Both the position numbers and the translations under genes were made by a program. From Rhodococcus sp. (in: high G+C Gram-positive bacteria) (GTDB taxonomy: Bacteria; Actinomycetota; Actinomycetes; Mycobacteriales; Mycobacteriaceae): a stretch of DNA of 64,000 nucleotides. This document shows, in pieces, positions 1 to 7,811 of this stretch. The stretch's first letter is position 1, and each line of letters begins with the position of its first letter. Where the stretch lies: assembly GCF_023264675.1 (NCBI RefSeq), contig NZ_JAHFVG010000023.1:1-64000 (forward strand), given 5' to 3'. Below the pieces are notes generated by a model. It searched no databases and was not told the origin of the DNA. It was given only the letters and a program-made list of their open reading frames with translations.

Positions 1-435
1 CACAGTAGCGATAAGGATTCGACCGGCCCCTTGGTCACGGAACTGCTCACCGAAGCCGGATTCTTGGTGGACGGTGTCGTCGCGGTCACCTCGGACGAGG
101 TGGACGTGCGCAACGCGCTCAACACCGCGGTCATCGGTGGTGTCGACCTGGTCGTGTCGATCGGCGGCACCGGCGTCTCACCTCGCGACGTCACCCCGGA
201 TGTCACCGCTGAGGTGCTCGATCGGGAGATCCCGGGCATCAGTGAAGCTCTGCGGTCTTCGGGCCTCGCCGCGGGCTCGTTGGACGCGGGTCTCTCTCGC
301 GGCCTGGTCGGTGTCTCGGGAAGCACGCTGGTGGTCAACCTCGCGTCCTCGCGTGCCGCGATTCGCGACGGCATGGCGACGCTGACGCCGCTGGCGAGTC
401 AGGTCATCTCGGAGTTGTCCGGTTTGGACGCCTGA
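1..435 (+). CDS. moaB: MoaB/MogA-family molybdenum cofactor protein, 5' end missing
   Basis: The reading frame is open from base 1, so the start lies outside the window; 144 residues are visible. The family binds molybdopterin and adenylates it during molybdenum cofactor synthesis in the cytoplasm. The visible part carries the family hallmark SIGGTGVSPRDVTPDVT, with the GGTG loop that contacts pterin, and ends in the helical LVVNLASSRAAIRDGMATL region. It matches moaB2 of mycobacteria in sequence type and in position before mscL. A MoeA homologue (8.8 kb) and a molybdoenzyme (15.7 kb) lie downstream. The family call is firm; the split between MoaB and MogA roles cannot be decided here. Confidence 0.9.
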   Translation, partial: HSSDKDSTGPLVTELLTEAGFLVDGVVAVTSDEVDVRNALNTAVIGGVDLVVSIGGTGVSPRDVTPDVTAEVLDREIPGISEALRSSGLAAGSLDAGLSRGLVGVSGSTLVVNLASSRAAIRDGMATLTPLASQVISELSGLDA

Positions 436-462
436 ACTCCGACGATATCTACGGACGAATTG

Positions 463-660
463 ATGTCTGAGGACGAACAACAGCAGCACGACGACGCGAG
501 CCGGGCCCGAGAACGACGGACCCGGCTCGCTCGTATCTTCGGCGATGTTCTGCCCGAATCGACGGGGGACGACGCCCCTGACGGTGCTGAAGGGCATGGC
601 GGGGTGGGCGGTCGCCCTGACGAGTGGTTCACCAGCGAGCGGCCCCCTCATCACTTCTGA
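463..660 (+). CDS. small acidic hypothetical protein
   Basis: A 65-residue charged protein beginning MSEDEQQQHDDASRARERRT, 27 bases after moaB on the same strand, so probably cotranscribed with it. The ATG at 463 is preferred over the TTG directly before it at 460. The first half is rich in Gln, Asp and Arg and probably helical. The second half is Gly/Pro-rich, without a signal peptide or membrane segment. The position between moaB and the mscL region recalls small uncharacterised genes in related actinobacteria. Function unknown. Confidence 0.6.
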   Translation: MSEDEQQQHDDASRARERRTRLARIFGDVLPESTGDDAPDGAEGHGGVGGRPDEWFTSERPPHHF

Positions 661-696
661 TGTGATCCACAACACATTTATTTAGTGTGAATCACA
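661..696. promoter_or_regulatory. 11-bp inverted repeat right after a stop codon
   Basis: TGTGATCCACA at 661-671 faces TGTGAATCACA at 686-696, with 14 AT-rich bases between them. The arms pair with a single mismatch. It starts directly after the stop of the small gene and is followed by a T-rich stretch. It could be a weak intrinsic terminator or, because of the TGTGA/TCACA half-sites, a Crp/GlxR-type binding region for the porin gene downstream. Confidence 0.45.
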
Positions 697-1213
697 GTTT
701 TGTTAGTCGATCGTTTACCCACCGTTAGCGCACGGGTGCCCGATACGCGGCATTGCCGAGTTCGGATCATCTGGATTTCAAACCTGGCTCGTGCGGTCGG
801 TTCTGGTGCGGGTGTGGCATTGGTTGAACATCGTCGCATTTCAGGGTGCCTTTACGCCTCTGTGAGGTTTGTAACGGATCGGCTACGGTGCGGTTTTGTG
901 TGATCGGGGTTACCGCGCAGTAAGGTGTGAAACCCGTTCACACGCACGAAACACATCACAATTCGGGCACATACGACGACCAATCGTAGGGATTGTCACG
1001 ATCGGGTATCTCCTCTAATGTTCCCCTCAGCTTCCGACACCGAGGGCGTGGATCGACACGCTCCAGCCCGCGTTGATCGGAACTGAACACGAACATGATC
1101 CAAGGATCTAGTTCTGCTCGGGGATCTTCGGCAAAGCTGCCAGAGTGACGCGAGGGTGAAAGCCACAAGCTTCCCGTGCGAACGCGCTGGGACTGAACAT
1201 GATGAGGAAGTAA
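697..1213. other. long non-coding leader upstream of the first porin gene
   Basis: About 520 bases without a convincing gene. The only open frame (from about 700) has poor codon structure and no ribosome binding site. The stretch holds a perfect 7-bp inverted repeat at 925-943. It most likely contains the promoter and a long 5' untranslated leader of the MspA-type porin that begins at 1214. Confidence 0.5.
925..943. promoter_or_regulatory. perfect inverted repeat, candidate operator
   Basis: GTGTGAA at 925-931 and TTCACAC at 937-943 are exact reverse complements separated by ACCCG. The TGTGA...TCACA arms resemble Crp/GlxR sites, but the spacing is one base longer than the standard 16-bp site, so the identity of the regulator is open. 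It lies 270 bases before the porin start. Confidence 0.4.
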
Positions 1214-1924
1214 ATGACGGAGATCCAGAAGCCGCGGCGTAGCCGTGGACTGAAGTCCATGGGCGCTGCAGTTGTAGCCGGCGCTTCGGTTGTCGGCCTG
1301 GTGCTCGGTACGGGTACCGCGTCCGCCGCTGTCGACAGCACCAACACCGTCGTCGATGCCAATGGCAACGTCATCACGGTGTCGCTGTCCGACACCTTCA
1401 TCAACAGCGTTCCGCCGCTCGACGGAAACCCGCTCACCCGTGAGTGGTTCGCCAACGGTGTTGCAGGCTGGACCGTCACCGGTCCTGACGCTGACGACTT
1501 CGAGGGCACCGTAGCCATCGGCTACCAGGTCGGCTACCCGATGAGCCTCGGTGGATCGATCACCTTCGGCTACACCACCCCGAACATCAGCCTCGGTGGT
1601 TCGCAGACCTTCGGCGCCGACTCGGGTGGTTCACTCAACACAGGTTCGGAAAGCACCTACAGCACAAGCGATCTTCTTCCTTCGCTCGGTTTCTCGGCTG
1701 AGATCGCTCCCGGACCCGGCATCGTCGACGCCACCGCTGCCTCGGGCAACGTTCAGGGCACCGAGGGTGACGCTGCAGGCGCTTCGGGCACCATCCAGAT
1801 CGCCAACGCTCACGGCACCGCGACCGGCATCCTCGGCAACGTTCGCGTTCGCCCGTACGTCTCGGTCACCAGCTCCACCGGCGACGTCGCAGTCACCTAC
1901 GGCAACCCCTGGGTCTTCAACTGA
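1214..1924 (+). CDS. MspA-family mycomembrane porin
   Basis: A 236-residue secreted protein. The N-terminus has twin arginines and lysines, a hydrophobic core and an Ala-rich cleavage site (TASA-AVDS) near residue 36, as for Sec export. The mature part follows MspA closely: LTREWF, then a GPDADDFEGT-like block, then GYQVGYPMSLG, SYTTPNISLG-like strands, SNAHGT-like IANAHGT, and the C-terminal TYGNPWVFN that corresponds to the end of MspA. MspA forms an octameric channel that admits small hydrophilic nutrients through the mycolate outer membrane. It has no cysteine, as in MspA, unlike the two paralogues downstream. An AGGAAG ribosome site precedes ATG 1214. A strong hairpin follows the stop. 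Confidence 0.93.
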   Translation: MTEIQKPRRSRGLKSMGAAVVAGASVVGLVLGTGTASAAVDSTNTVVDANGNVITVSLSDTFINSVPPLDGNPLTREWFANGVAGWTVTGPDADDFEGTVAIGYQVGYPMSLGGSITFGYTTPNISLGGSQTFGADSGGSLNTGSESTYSTSDLLPSLGFSAEIAPGPGIVDATAASGNVQGTEGDAAGASGTIQIANAHGTATGILGNVRVRPYVSVTSSTGDVAVTYGNPWVFN

Positions 1925-1972
1925 TCTCGATCAGTTGATCCACGCTTCATCCCAGCGTTAATGCGCTGAAGT

Positions 1973-2012
1973 AGATCGGGCCCGTCCGGAATTCTCCGGG
2001 CGGGCCTGATCT
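1973..2012 (+). terminator. 18-bp hairpin after the porin gene
   Basis: Arms at 1973-1990 and 1995-2012 pair over 18 bp with two G-U pairs and a four-base ATTC loop. No long T run follows, so this is a terminator or RNA-stabilising stem typical of GC-rich actinobacteria. It lies 49 bases after the porin stop. Confidence 0.75.
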
Positions 2013-2086
2013 GCGTCTCCATACCCTTCACGATGCGTGCACTCGCGGCCTTCGAGCCCTGGTTGCGCGAGAAATGGCTGAAACTG

Positions 2087-2515
2087 ATGCGTTCCATAGT
2101 GATTCCGGTTGTCGCGTTCTCTGCGTTGGTGGCCCTGGCTGGCTGTAGCAGCGACTCCGGTGGCGATTCCTCCGGCGCCAACGCGGACGCGTGCACCCAG
2201 TTCGCCGCAATACACAACGAGCTGACCGCGTTGACGGTTGCCGGCCCGAACGGCGCTGCCGATGTGGAAAAGTGGACGTCCGACAAGAATGCCGCCATCG
2301 CCAAGTTGTCGCCCTTGGCCGAGCAGGCCACCGACTCCGTCAAGGAGTCCATTCAGACTGTCGTCACAGCACTTCCGGCGGATTCGCTCGAGCTGACAGA
2401 ACCGGACAGCGAGTCCGGTCAAGCCTTCGTCGACAATTCGTCTGCGGTGGCGTCCTCGTGTGACAGTGATGGAACAACCATCACGTTGGCCGACTTCCCG
2501 CTTCAGGCATTCTGA
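2087..2515 (+). CDS. small lipoprotein of unknown function
   Basis: A 142-residue protein starting MRSIVIPVVAFSALVALAGC. The hydrophobic stretch and lipobox (LAGC, Cys at residue 20) predict export and lipidation. A Ser/Gly/Asp-rich linker follows, then an alpha-helical domain of about 100 residues with one further Cys pair (DACTQF, SSCDSD). ATG 2087 is chosen because it places the signal peptide at the N-terminus; an upstream in-frame ATG at 2033 would bury it. I do not recognise the domain. Its place between porin and mscL genes suggests an envelope role. Confidence 0.75.
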   Translation: MRSIVIPVVAFSALVALAGCSSDSGGDSSGANADACTQFAAIHNELTALTVAGPNGAADVEKWTSDKNAAIAKLSPLAEQATDSVKESIQTVVTALPADSLELTEPDSESGQAFVDNSSAVASSCDSDGTTITLADFPLQAF

Positions 2516-2639
2516 GACCTTCTCCGAAACCGGTCACAATCCGGATACAGCAGTTAAAACCGTCTAATTGACTGTGATCTGCATTACAATAGTTGCCATT
2601 CCGTAGTTCGATCCGGGTTCGGCGACTATTGGGGCAATC

Positions 2640-2960
2640 ATGTTCAGACGCAGTGTGATCGTTGTGGGTTTGGTGTGTGGCGCAGGATTCGGCTTCAGTT
2701 CGACGGCGGCGGCGTCGATACCGTCGGTGCCGCCCTCGTCCACCGTTGGCTTGTCCGAGTCGGCGGCCACGGATGAGTTGTCCGACGGTGGGTACAGTCC
2801 GCGGGTTATCTCACGCAATGGTGGTGGACCGGACTGTGTGGTGTTCAATCAAAGCGCCGTCGCCGACTATGGGCAGTGGGTGGAGGATTCCGAAACGTCG
2901 GGAACCTACACCGACGATGACGAATATTCGGTCTTTTTGTCGGTGAACTGCACGAATTGA
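2640..2960 (+). CDS. small secreted protein, unknown function
   Basis: 106 residues beginning MFRRSVIVVGLVCGAGFGFS, a signal peptide with probable cleavage after AAA-S near residue 25. The mature part is acidic and Ser/Thr-rich and contains two cysteines (GPDCVVF and SVNCTN) that could form one disulfide. No family recognised. It converges on mscL across a long bidirectional terminator. Confidence 0.65.
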   Translation: MFRRSVIVVGLVCGAGFGFSSTAAASIPSVPPSSTVGLSESAATDELSDGGYSPRVISRNGGGPDCVVFNQSAVADYGQWVEDSETSGTYTDDDEYSVFLSVNCTN

Positions 2961-3007
2961 TCGACCTAGCATTACGGGCACTCAACAATTCGGCAGCTAT
3001 TGAGACA

Positions 3008-3056
3008 ACAAAATGCCCGTTACTGCCTGATTTTCAGGCGGTAACGGGCATTTTGT
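3008..3056. terminator. bidirectional terminator between the secreted-protein gene and mscL
   Basis: A 23-bp stem (3008-3030 with 3034-3056) closed by a three-T loop, with a single G-U pair. The stem base has A and T runs on both sides, so it gives a U tract on either strand. It sits exactly between two convergent genes. Confidence 0.92.
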
Positions 3057-3066
3057 CAGTTGACGA

Positions 3067-3546
3067 TCAAGCCTTGGAATGCTGGCCGCCGCTGGAATCG
3101 TCGGAATCTCCGATGGCCTCGCCGCTGCCGCCGGTGTCATCGGCAGGCGTCGAAAGCTTCTGTCCAGGGTCTGTTCCGCCCGCCAGGATGTCGCGAATCT
3201 GCACCAGAACGTCGACGTCGCTCAGCTCCTTGTCGGGCTGACTCACGAAGCGCTTCTTGGCGGTATTGACCGGCAGGATCAGGACGAAATACACGACAGC
3301 CGCGATGATGATGAAGTTGATGATCGCGGTGATCACAGCGCCGACATTGACGAAACTCTCAGCGCTCGAGGTGATTTGGAAGCCGAAGCCGTATTCGTTC
3401 GAGCCGCCGATTGCGGCGACGAGTGGGTTGATGATGTTGGTGGTGAAGGCAGTCACGATCGCTGTGAACGCTGCACCGACGACCACCGCTACAGCGAGAT
3501 CGACCACGTTTCCGCGTAGCAGGAAGTCCTTGAAACCCTTGAGCAT
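3067..3546 (-). CDS. mscL: large-conductance mechanosensitive channel
   Basis: A 159-residue membrane protein that opens under membrane tension to release solutes during hypo-osmotic shock. The N-terminal amphipathic helix MLKGFKDFLLRGNVVDLAVA is the family signature. TM1 follows (VVVGAAFTAIVTAF), then a periplasmic loop, TM2 (ITAIINFIIIAAVVYFVLIL) and a long acidic, Ser/Gly-rich cytoplasmic tail. GAGGAGG lies just before ATG 3546; a longer frame to 3666 lacks support. Same place relative to moaB as in M. tuberculosis. Confidence 0.97.
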   Translation of the reverse strand: MLKGFKDFLLRGNVVDLAVAVVVGAAFTAIVTAFTTNIINPLVAAIGGSNEYGFGFQITSSAESFVNVGAVITAIINFIIIAAVVYFVLILPVNTAKKRFVSQPDKELSDVDVLVQIRDILAGGTDPGQKLSTPADDTGGSGEAIGDSDDSSGGQHSKA

Positions 3547-3785
3547 GAGCCCTCCTCTAGTTTGTTCCGTCCAGCTGAAACCGGCGTCTGGTTCGAGGCT
3601 AGTCGAGATGGCTGCGATCGCCGGGGAGGCGGAATAGTTGAAAATGCGTGTATGTGAGAGGTACATACAAGATTCATTCGACCTTGTTAATGACTACGGA
3701 CCATTCGTCCCGTATCCTTCCCCGAAGAATGAGTCTCGGTGACACCATGTCGAGGCGTCGGATGCATTGCTCCACGAGGGGAACC

Positions 3786-4454
3786 ATGAACAAGTCTCGC
3801 TTTTCCGCGCTGCGTAAGGTCGGGCGGATTGCCGCGCTCGGTGCCGCTGCATCCATGGCGATCGGCCTGATGTCCACCGGTGCCGCGAACGCCGAAACGT
3901 TTGTCCCGCTCCCCAACGGTGAGAAGGTCGCGGGCCCGTACAAGATTGCGCATTTCGACGAGTCCGCCAAGGTGGCTCCGCAGATCGCGTTCAACGGCCT
4001 CAACCGCAATGCCTGGGCAACCGGGACAGCGCTCTCCGAGGTTCCCGAAGGGGCTACCGGAACGCTCAAGACCGGCTACCTCGTTGGTTGCCAGTTGGAC
4101 ATGGATGACCTGAGCTTCGGATTGGACCTCGGCGCCGGGATCGAAGGCGGCAACACCAACATCATCACGTTGTTCCCCAACCTCTTCAACATCGGCGGTG
4201 AAGGCGAGACCACCAACAAGATCGAGGGTGGAGTTTCCTTCGACGTGCCGTTGAAGGACCGTGAAGTTGCTGCTGTCGAGATCGCGTCCAAGGACGTGGC
4301 AGGACCGATCACCGCTGTGCAGTACCAGGATGTTGCAATTTCGGTGACGAACTGCGGTGGCTATGCGCAGGCACGCTCGTACACGACGCTCGAACTCACC
4401 GGCAATTACCGCTACAAGGGCACGCTGTACGGCGCGCCGTTCAGCATCGGCTGA
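3786..4454 (+). CDS. MspA-family porin, cysteine-containing type, copy 1
   Basis: 222 residues with a signal peptide (twin-basic start MNKSRFSALRKVGR, hydrophobic core, cleavage GAANA-ETF). The mature protein has FVPLPNGEK, NRNAWATG, GTLKTGYLVGCQ and a C-terminal YGAPFSIG, a pattern found in rhodococcal and nocardial members of the MspA porin family. Two cysteines (LVGCQ, VTNCGG) probably form a disulfide and distinguish it from the classical MspA at 1214. GAGGGG precedes ATG 3786. Its neighbour 52 bases downstream is a paralogue with the same ending. Classical MspA similarity is weaker here, so pore formation is inferred from family. Confidence 0.82.
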   Translation: MNKSRFSALRKVGRIAALGAAASMAIGLMSTGAANAETFVPLPNGEKVAGPYKIAHFDESAKVAPQIAFNGLNRNAWATGTALSEVPEGATGTLKTGYLVGCQLDMDDLSFGLDLGAGIEGGNTNIITLFPNLFNIGGEGETTNKIEGGVSFDVPLKDREVAAVEIASKDVAGPITAVQYQDVAISVTNCGGYAQARSYTTLELTGNYRYKGTLYGAPFSIG

Positions 4455-4506
4455 CGTCATGCCGTCCAACACGACTTTGCAGGACCTTACGAGGGGAACA
4501 AGTAAG

Positions 4507-5229
4507 TTGAAGAGCAACAAGACTGCCGCGGCCCGTATCGCCGCGCTCGGTGCCGTAGGAGCGATCGCGCTGGGCTTCTGGTCGGCAGGCGCGGCCAGCG
4601 CCGATACGTTCGTGCCGCTGCCGGACAACGAGATCAGCAAGACTCTCATCGACGGAACTGTGGTGACGGTCAAGGGCTTCGGTCAGAGTGGCCTCATCTC
4701 GCCGTCGATGGGTGCGACACCCACGCAGCGCAACGTCTGGGTCACCGGCAATTACACGGTCGAGACGTCCAATCCCGGTGGGGGATCCATCGAACCCGGC
4801 TTCCTTGTCGGCTGCCAGGTCGATTTCGCGGCCGGCGTCACCGGCGGCCTCGAAGGCTCGTTCGGCCAGGGCAACACCGTCGAACTCGAGCCCGGCACCA
4901 CAAATCTGAAGATCAATCGCACGCAGCCCAACACCTACGACATCGGTGCGGGCGTCAATCTGGATCTCGCGCCCGGTCAGCTCAACGACATCAAGCTCGT
5001 GTCCGACGAGACCGACGCCAAGATCGACGGCGTCACGGTGGCAACGGACACGTCCAACAGCTTCGACTTCTCGGGTAACGGCGGCGGATACACCTACGCC
5101 GACGAGACACTGAGCGTGTCCGGCTGCGCAGGGTTCGCCGAAGCGCGCTCCTACGTCAACGTGACCATCGAGAACGACGCGGTGACATCCACTGTCACGC
5201 TGTGGGGAAACCCTTTCAGCATCGGCTGA
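4507..5229 (+). CDS. MspA-family porin, cysteine-containing type, copy 2
   Basis: 240 residues, paralogous to the preceding gene: shared AARIAALGA signal core, DTFVPLPDNE, RNVWVTGNY, GGSIEPGFLVGCQ, SGCAGFAEARSYV and the ending WGNPFSIG. It keeps the same two cysteines. The TTG start at 4507 is chosen because it lies after a GAGGGG motif placed as in copy 1 and yields a normal signal peptide. ATG 4459 would add 16 residues and is the alternative. Tandem duplication with divergence in the central loop region suggests two channel variants for different solutes. Confidence 0.82.
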   Translation: MKSNKTAAARIAALGAVGAIALGFWSAGAASADTFVPLPDNEISKTLIDGTVVTVKGFGQSGLISPSMGATPTQRNVWVTGNYTVETSNPGGGSIEPGFLVGCQVDFAAGVTGGLEGSFGQGNTVELEPGTTNLKINRTQPNTYDIGAGVNLDLAPGQLNDIKLVSDETDAKIDGVTVATDTSNSFDFSGNGGGYTYADETLSVSGCAGFAEARSYVNVTIENDAVTSTVTLWGNPFSIG

Positions 5230-5357
5230 TTCGGATCATTCGGGCACTATCGGCGGTGGCGCATGCTCAATGCGTCATCGCCGATTGTTATTGTTTGACT
5301 CTTTAAGTACATTGTGAATCGTCACATGGTTAGTTCAAATCAGCCTGGCGCGATACC

Positions 5358-5885
5358 ATGATCGTTATGGGCCGTCACAGGGTGGGAGATGCAGCGCCGT
5401 CGAGCGACTGGATCGAATCGGTATTGGGTGCGCGGCACCGGCTGTCGCTTTACCACGATCCAGCAGCGGCCCTTGCAGACCGTTCGGCGTTGCTGTGGAT
5501 GTTCCCCACGCAGGCGTCCGTCGAGGACTACGCCCACCGATTCGAGGCCTACCGGAACCTCGGGACGTCGGCAGCGCTCCACGTAGTGCGGGATGTGTTC
5601 GCGGACTTCGACTCCTACGTACTGCGGTTGTCGGATCAGCGCGTGGTCGAGCATCGCCCGATGCGGACGGACGACACTCTGCACAGCGACGTGTTCATCG
5701 AAACCCACGAATCTGCCGACGACACAGATGTCTTCGGCATCCGAATCGTGTTCACCGACACCATCGGCGCGCTCGTGTTCACCAACTTCGCGACCTTCGT
5801 CGGGCATCTCGAGGTGCCCGAAATCGAGGTCGTCGTGGAAGAACCGGTGGAGACCAACGGAACCGGGTTCGCCGCCAGCAGTTAA
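5358..5885 (+). CDS. hypothetical protein
   Basis: 175 residues, soluble, no signal peptide or membrane span. The middle (residues 45-150) alternates predicted helices and strands, and the tail is acidic. I do not recognise a family. A second in-frame ATG at 5367 is possible. Its stop overlaps that of the convergent SAF gene by four bases. Confidence 0.6.
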   Translation: MIVMGRHRVGDAAPSSDWIESVLGARHRLSLYHDPAAALADRSALLWMFPTQASVEDYAHRFEAYRNLGTSAALHVVRDVFADFDSYVLRLSDQRVVEHRPMRTDDTLHSDVFIETHESADDTDVFGIRIVFTDTIGALVFTNFATFVGHLEVPEIEVVVEEPVETNGTGFAASS

Positions 5886-6538
5886 TGCAGCGTCACCGTC
5901 AGCGAATCGATCAGCGAGGACGCCGCCACCTCCGTCGCATCCTCCGGTGACATCGCGACCAGCACCACCCGATCTCTTCGAGCACCCCGCGCTTCTTCGG
6001 GAGAGACCAACACCACGACGGCCTTCGCTGCCAGCATCCTGGCGCTGCGATCCTCCTCGCCTGCGCCCACCGTCAGGACGTCGACGGTGTCCCCGGCACG
6101 CAGCAGGTCCGTCATGCCGGCGTCGGTCAACCTGATGGGCACTATGCGGGCATCCTGACCGTCCATCGCGGCCTCGGCGAGGCGCGACGACAGTAGGCGC
6201 AGATCGGTCAGCGGCTCCCCGGCACGTATCGGTCCCGCGACGGTGTGGGCGAGAACCTCGTCCACATCGAGGACAGCGCCGTCGGGAACGAGGGCGGGGG
6301 AGTACTCGGCGATACGCACATCCGCTGCATCCAGCTTGATTCCCGGCGTCAGATCTCGGGCGGCGACGACCACCCGAACATGGTCGGTGGCCGCGGCGTC
6401 GTGGGCGAAGAGCGCGACACCGGCCAGCGCGAGCAGTCCGGCTCCGACCCGCCGAAGCAGAACCATCCTGTTCCGGTTGGGGCGGACGGCTATTCGGTCG
6501 AGCAGCGTGGAGTCGAGTCGAGTGGGTCTGCGTGGCAT
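5882..6538 (-). CDS. SAF-domain protein, CpaB/RcpC-like
   Basis: 218 residues: a basic N-terminus, one membrane segment (residues 26-46, LLRRVGAGLLALAGVALFAH), then a SAF domain (VVVAARDLTPGIKLDAADVR to AGPIRAGEPLT) and a second beta domain with DAGMTDLLRAGDTVDVLTVG. This architecture is that of Flp pilus assembly protein CpaB, a periplasmic partner of the secretin, but no pilus genes are nearby. It precedes the FmdB gene as in mycobacteria, where the orthologue is also uncharacterised. Confidence 0.8.
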   Translation of the reverse strand: MPRRPTRLDSTLLDRIAVRPNRNRMVLLRRVGAGLLALAGVALFAHDAAATDHVRVVVAARDLTPGIKLDAADVRIAEYSPALVPDGAVLDVDEVLAHTVAGPIRAGEPLTDLRLLSSRLAEAAMDGQDARIVPIRLTDAGMTDLLRAGDTVDVLTVGAGEEDRSARMLAAKAVVVLVSPEEARGARRDRVVLVAMSPEDATEVAASSLIDSLTVTLH

Positions 6539-6580
6539 GAGAGCACGCTAGCGCCGACGACACCTGCCGCAGACGCAGAA

Positions 6581-6612
6581 CAAGCCCCGGCTGTGGATAA
6601 CGCCGGGGCTTG
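6581..6612 (-). terminator. hairpin after the FmdB-type gene
   Basis: CAAGCCCCGGC at 6581-6591 pairs perfectly with GCCGGGGCTTG at 6602-6612 around a 10-base loop. It lies just after the stop of the minus-strand FmdB-type gene and before the SAF gene. Confidence 0.75.
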
Positions 6613-6627
6613 TGGACAACTGTGAAA

Positions 6628-6972
6628 TCAGGAGCTTGCAGCGGCCTTCGACGGCGTGGAACTGGAGCTGGACGAGTTGGTGCTCGATGTCGAAGAACTG
6701 CTGGTCGAGCTGCTCGAATCGGTCTTGGCCGGCTTCGAGTCGGTCTTGGTCTCGCTCTTGGATTCGCTCGCGCTTTCGCTGACGGTGCTCGAGCCGCCGC
6801 GGCTGTCGGTTCGGTAGAATCCACTGCCCTTGAACACGATGCCGACGGAGTTGAACAGCTTGCGCAGTTTGCCGCTGCACTGAGGGCACACAGTCAGCGA
6901 GTCCTCGCTGAACGACTGCACGATGTCGAACTTGTTGTCGCATTCGGTACAGGCATACGAATAGGTGGGCAT
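6628..6972 (-). CDS. FmdB-family zinc-ribbon protein with Ser-rich tail
   Basis: 114 residues. The N-terminal zinc ribbon MPTYSYACTECDNKFDIVQ has two CxxC pairs (CTEC and CPQC) for one Zn, followed by LRKLFNSVGIVFKGSGFYRTD, typical of the FmdB family. The C-terminal 45 residues are low-complexity Ser/Thr/Lys. GGAGGAA precedes ATG 6972. The mycobacterial orthologue (Rv0991c) has been linked to redox-sensitive protein homeostasis; whether that applies here is inference. Confidence 0.85.
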   Translation of the reverse strand: MPTYSYACTECDNKFDIVQSFSEDSLTVCPQCSGKLRKLFNSVGIVFKGSGFYRTDSRGGSSTVSESASESKSETKTDSKPAKTDSSSSTSSSSTSSTNSSSSSSTPSKAAASS

Positions 6973-7136
6973 CGATGTTCCTCCGCGCTGGTTCACTGGT
7001 CACCAAGGAAGATTTCGCCGCGGGGTACTACTCGGGTCGAGATCGCTGGTGCCAAACAAATCTGTACAAAACTTCACTGATAAGAGAGAGCATTAGCACT
7101 CTACAGTCATGACTGCCAACGTAGCCATTCGGACAG

Positions 7137-7733
7137 CTATTCCCGACGAAGCTCAACCAGACCGCGTTCCGGCGTCAGGGCATGCGAAGCACGACGATCG
7201 TGCGGCTCCTCGGGAAGTTTCTCCACCAGTTCCCCGTCCCGCACGATCGCGACGATCGGAATATCGGGTTCCACGAGATCGAGCGTCCTGTCGTAGAAAC
7301 CAGCACCCCGTCCCAACCTCACACCCCGAAAATCGACCGCGAGAGCGGGGACGAACACAACGGAACACTGGCTGAGAGTCTCCGGGTCCAGTACCGCTCC
7401 GGTCGGCTCCGACAATCCATAGGGAGCTGCCCGAAGACTGTCCCGGCCTGTGTACTCTGCCCAGTGCAACGGGCCTGGTTCGCGCGCTACGGGCACAAGC
7501 ACCAGGGGGGTCTCCAGTCGAAGCGCGTCGAGCAGATCGAGTGATCCCGGCTCGCTTCCGACAGGGATGTACGCCGCGACAGCGCGAGTTCCCCGAGCCG
7601 ATTTCGCTGCGGCATGACACAGTTTCAGGGATTCCTCGGCGCGCTCGGGCGCACCGACGGAGCGACGCTCGGCAAGGATGCGGCGCCGCCACTCCGGTTT
7701 GGAGAACGGCGCCGACGAATCACCGGGTGTCAT
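7137..7733 (-). CDS. 5-formyltetrahydrofolate cyclo-ligase
   Basis: 198 residues. The enzyme uses ATP to convert 5-formyl-THF to 5,10-methenyl-THF in folate salvage. The motif LGRGAGFYDRTLD corresponds to the family GxGxGYYDR substrate loop. The N-terminal KPEWRRRILAERRS helix and the YIPVGSEP strand are also typical. ATG 7733 is chosen; a GTG at 7754 would add seven residues. It diverges from galU across 78 bases, the same arrangement as Rv0992c and Rv0993. Confidence 0.9.
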   Translation of the reverse strand: MTPGDSSAPFSKPEWRRRILAERRSVGAPERAEESLKLCHAAAKSARGTRAVAAYIPVGSEPGSLDLLDALRLETPLVLVPVAREPGPLHWAEYTGRDSLRAAPYGLSEPTGAVLDPETLSQCSVVFVPALAVDFRGVRLGRGAGFYDRTLDLVEPDIPIVAIVRDGELVEKLPEEPHDRRASHALTPERGLVELRRE

Positions 7734-7811
7734 GGTTTCGAGCTTAAGCACCACAGGGAACAGTCACCACACGCGGAGAGGATCCGCAGCGAGCATGGAT
7801 AGGGTGGGCAC

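Noticed and set aside
700-903. 67-codon plus-strand open frame in the porin leader
   Set aside because: No ribosome site, random codon pattern, no recognisable features.
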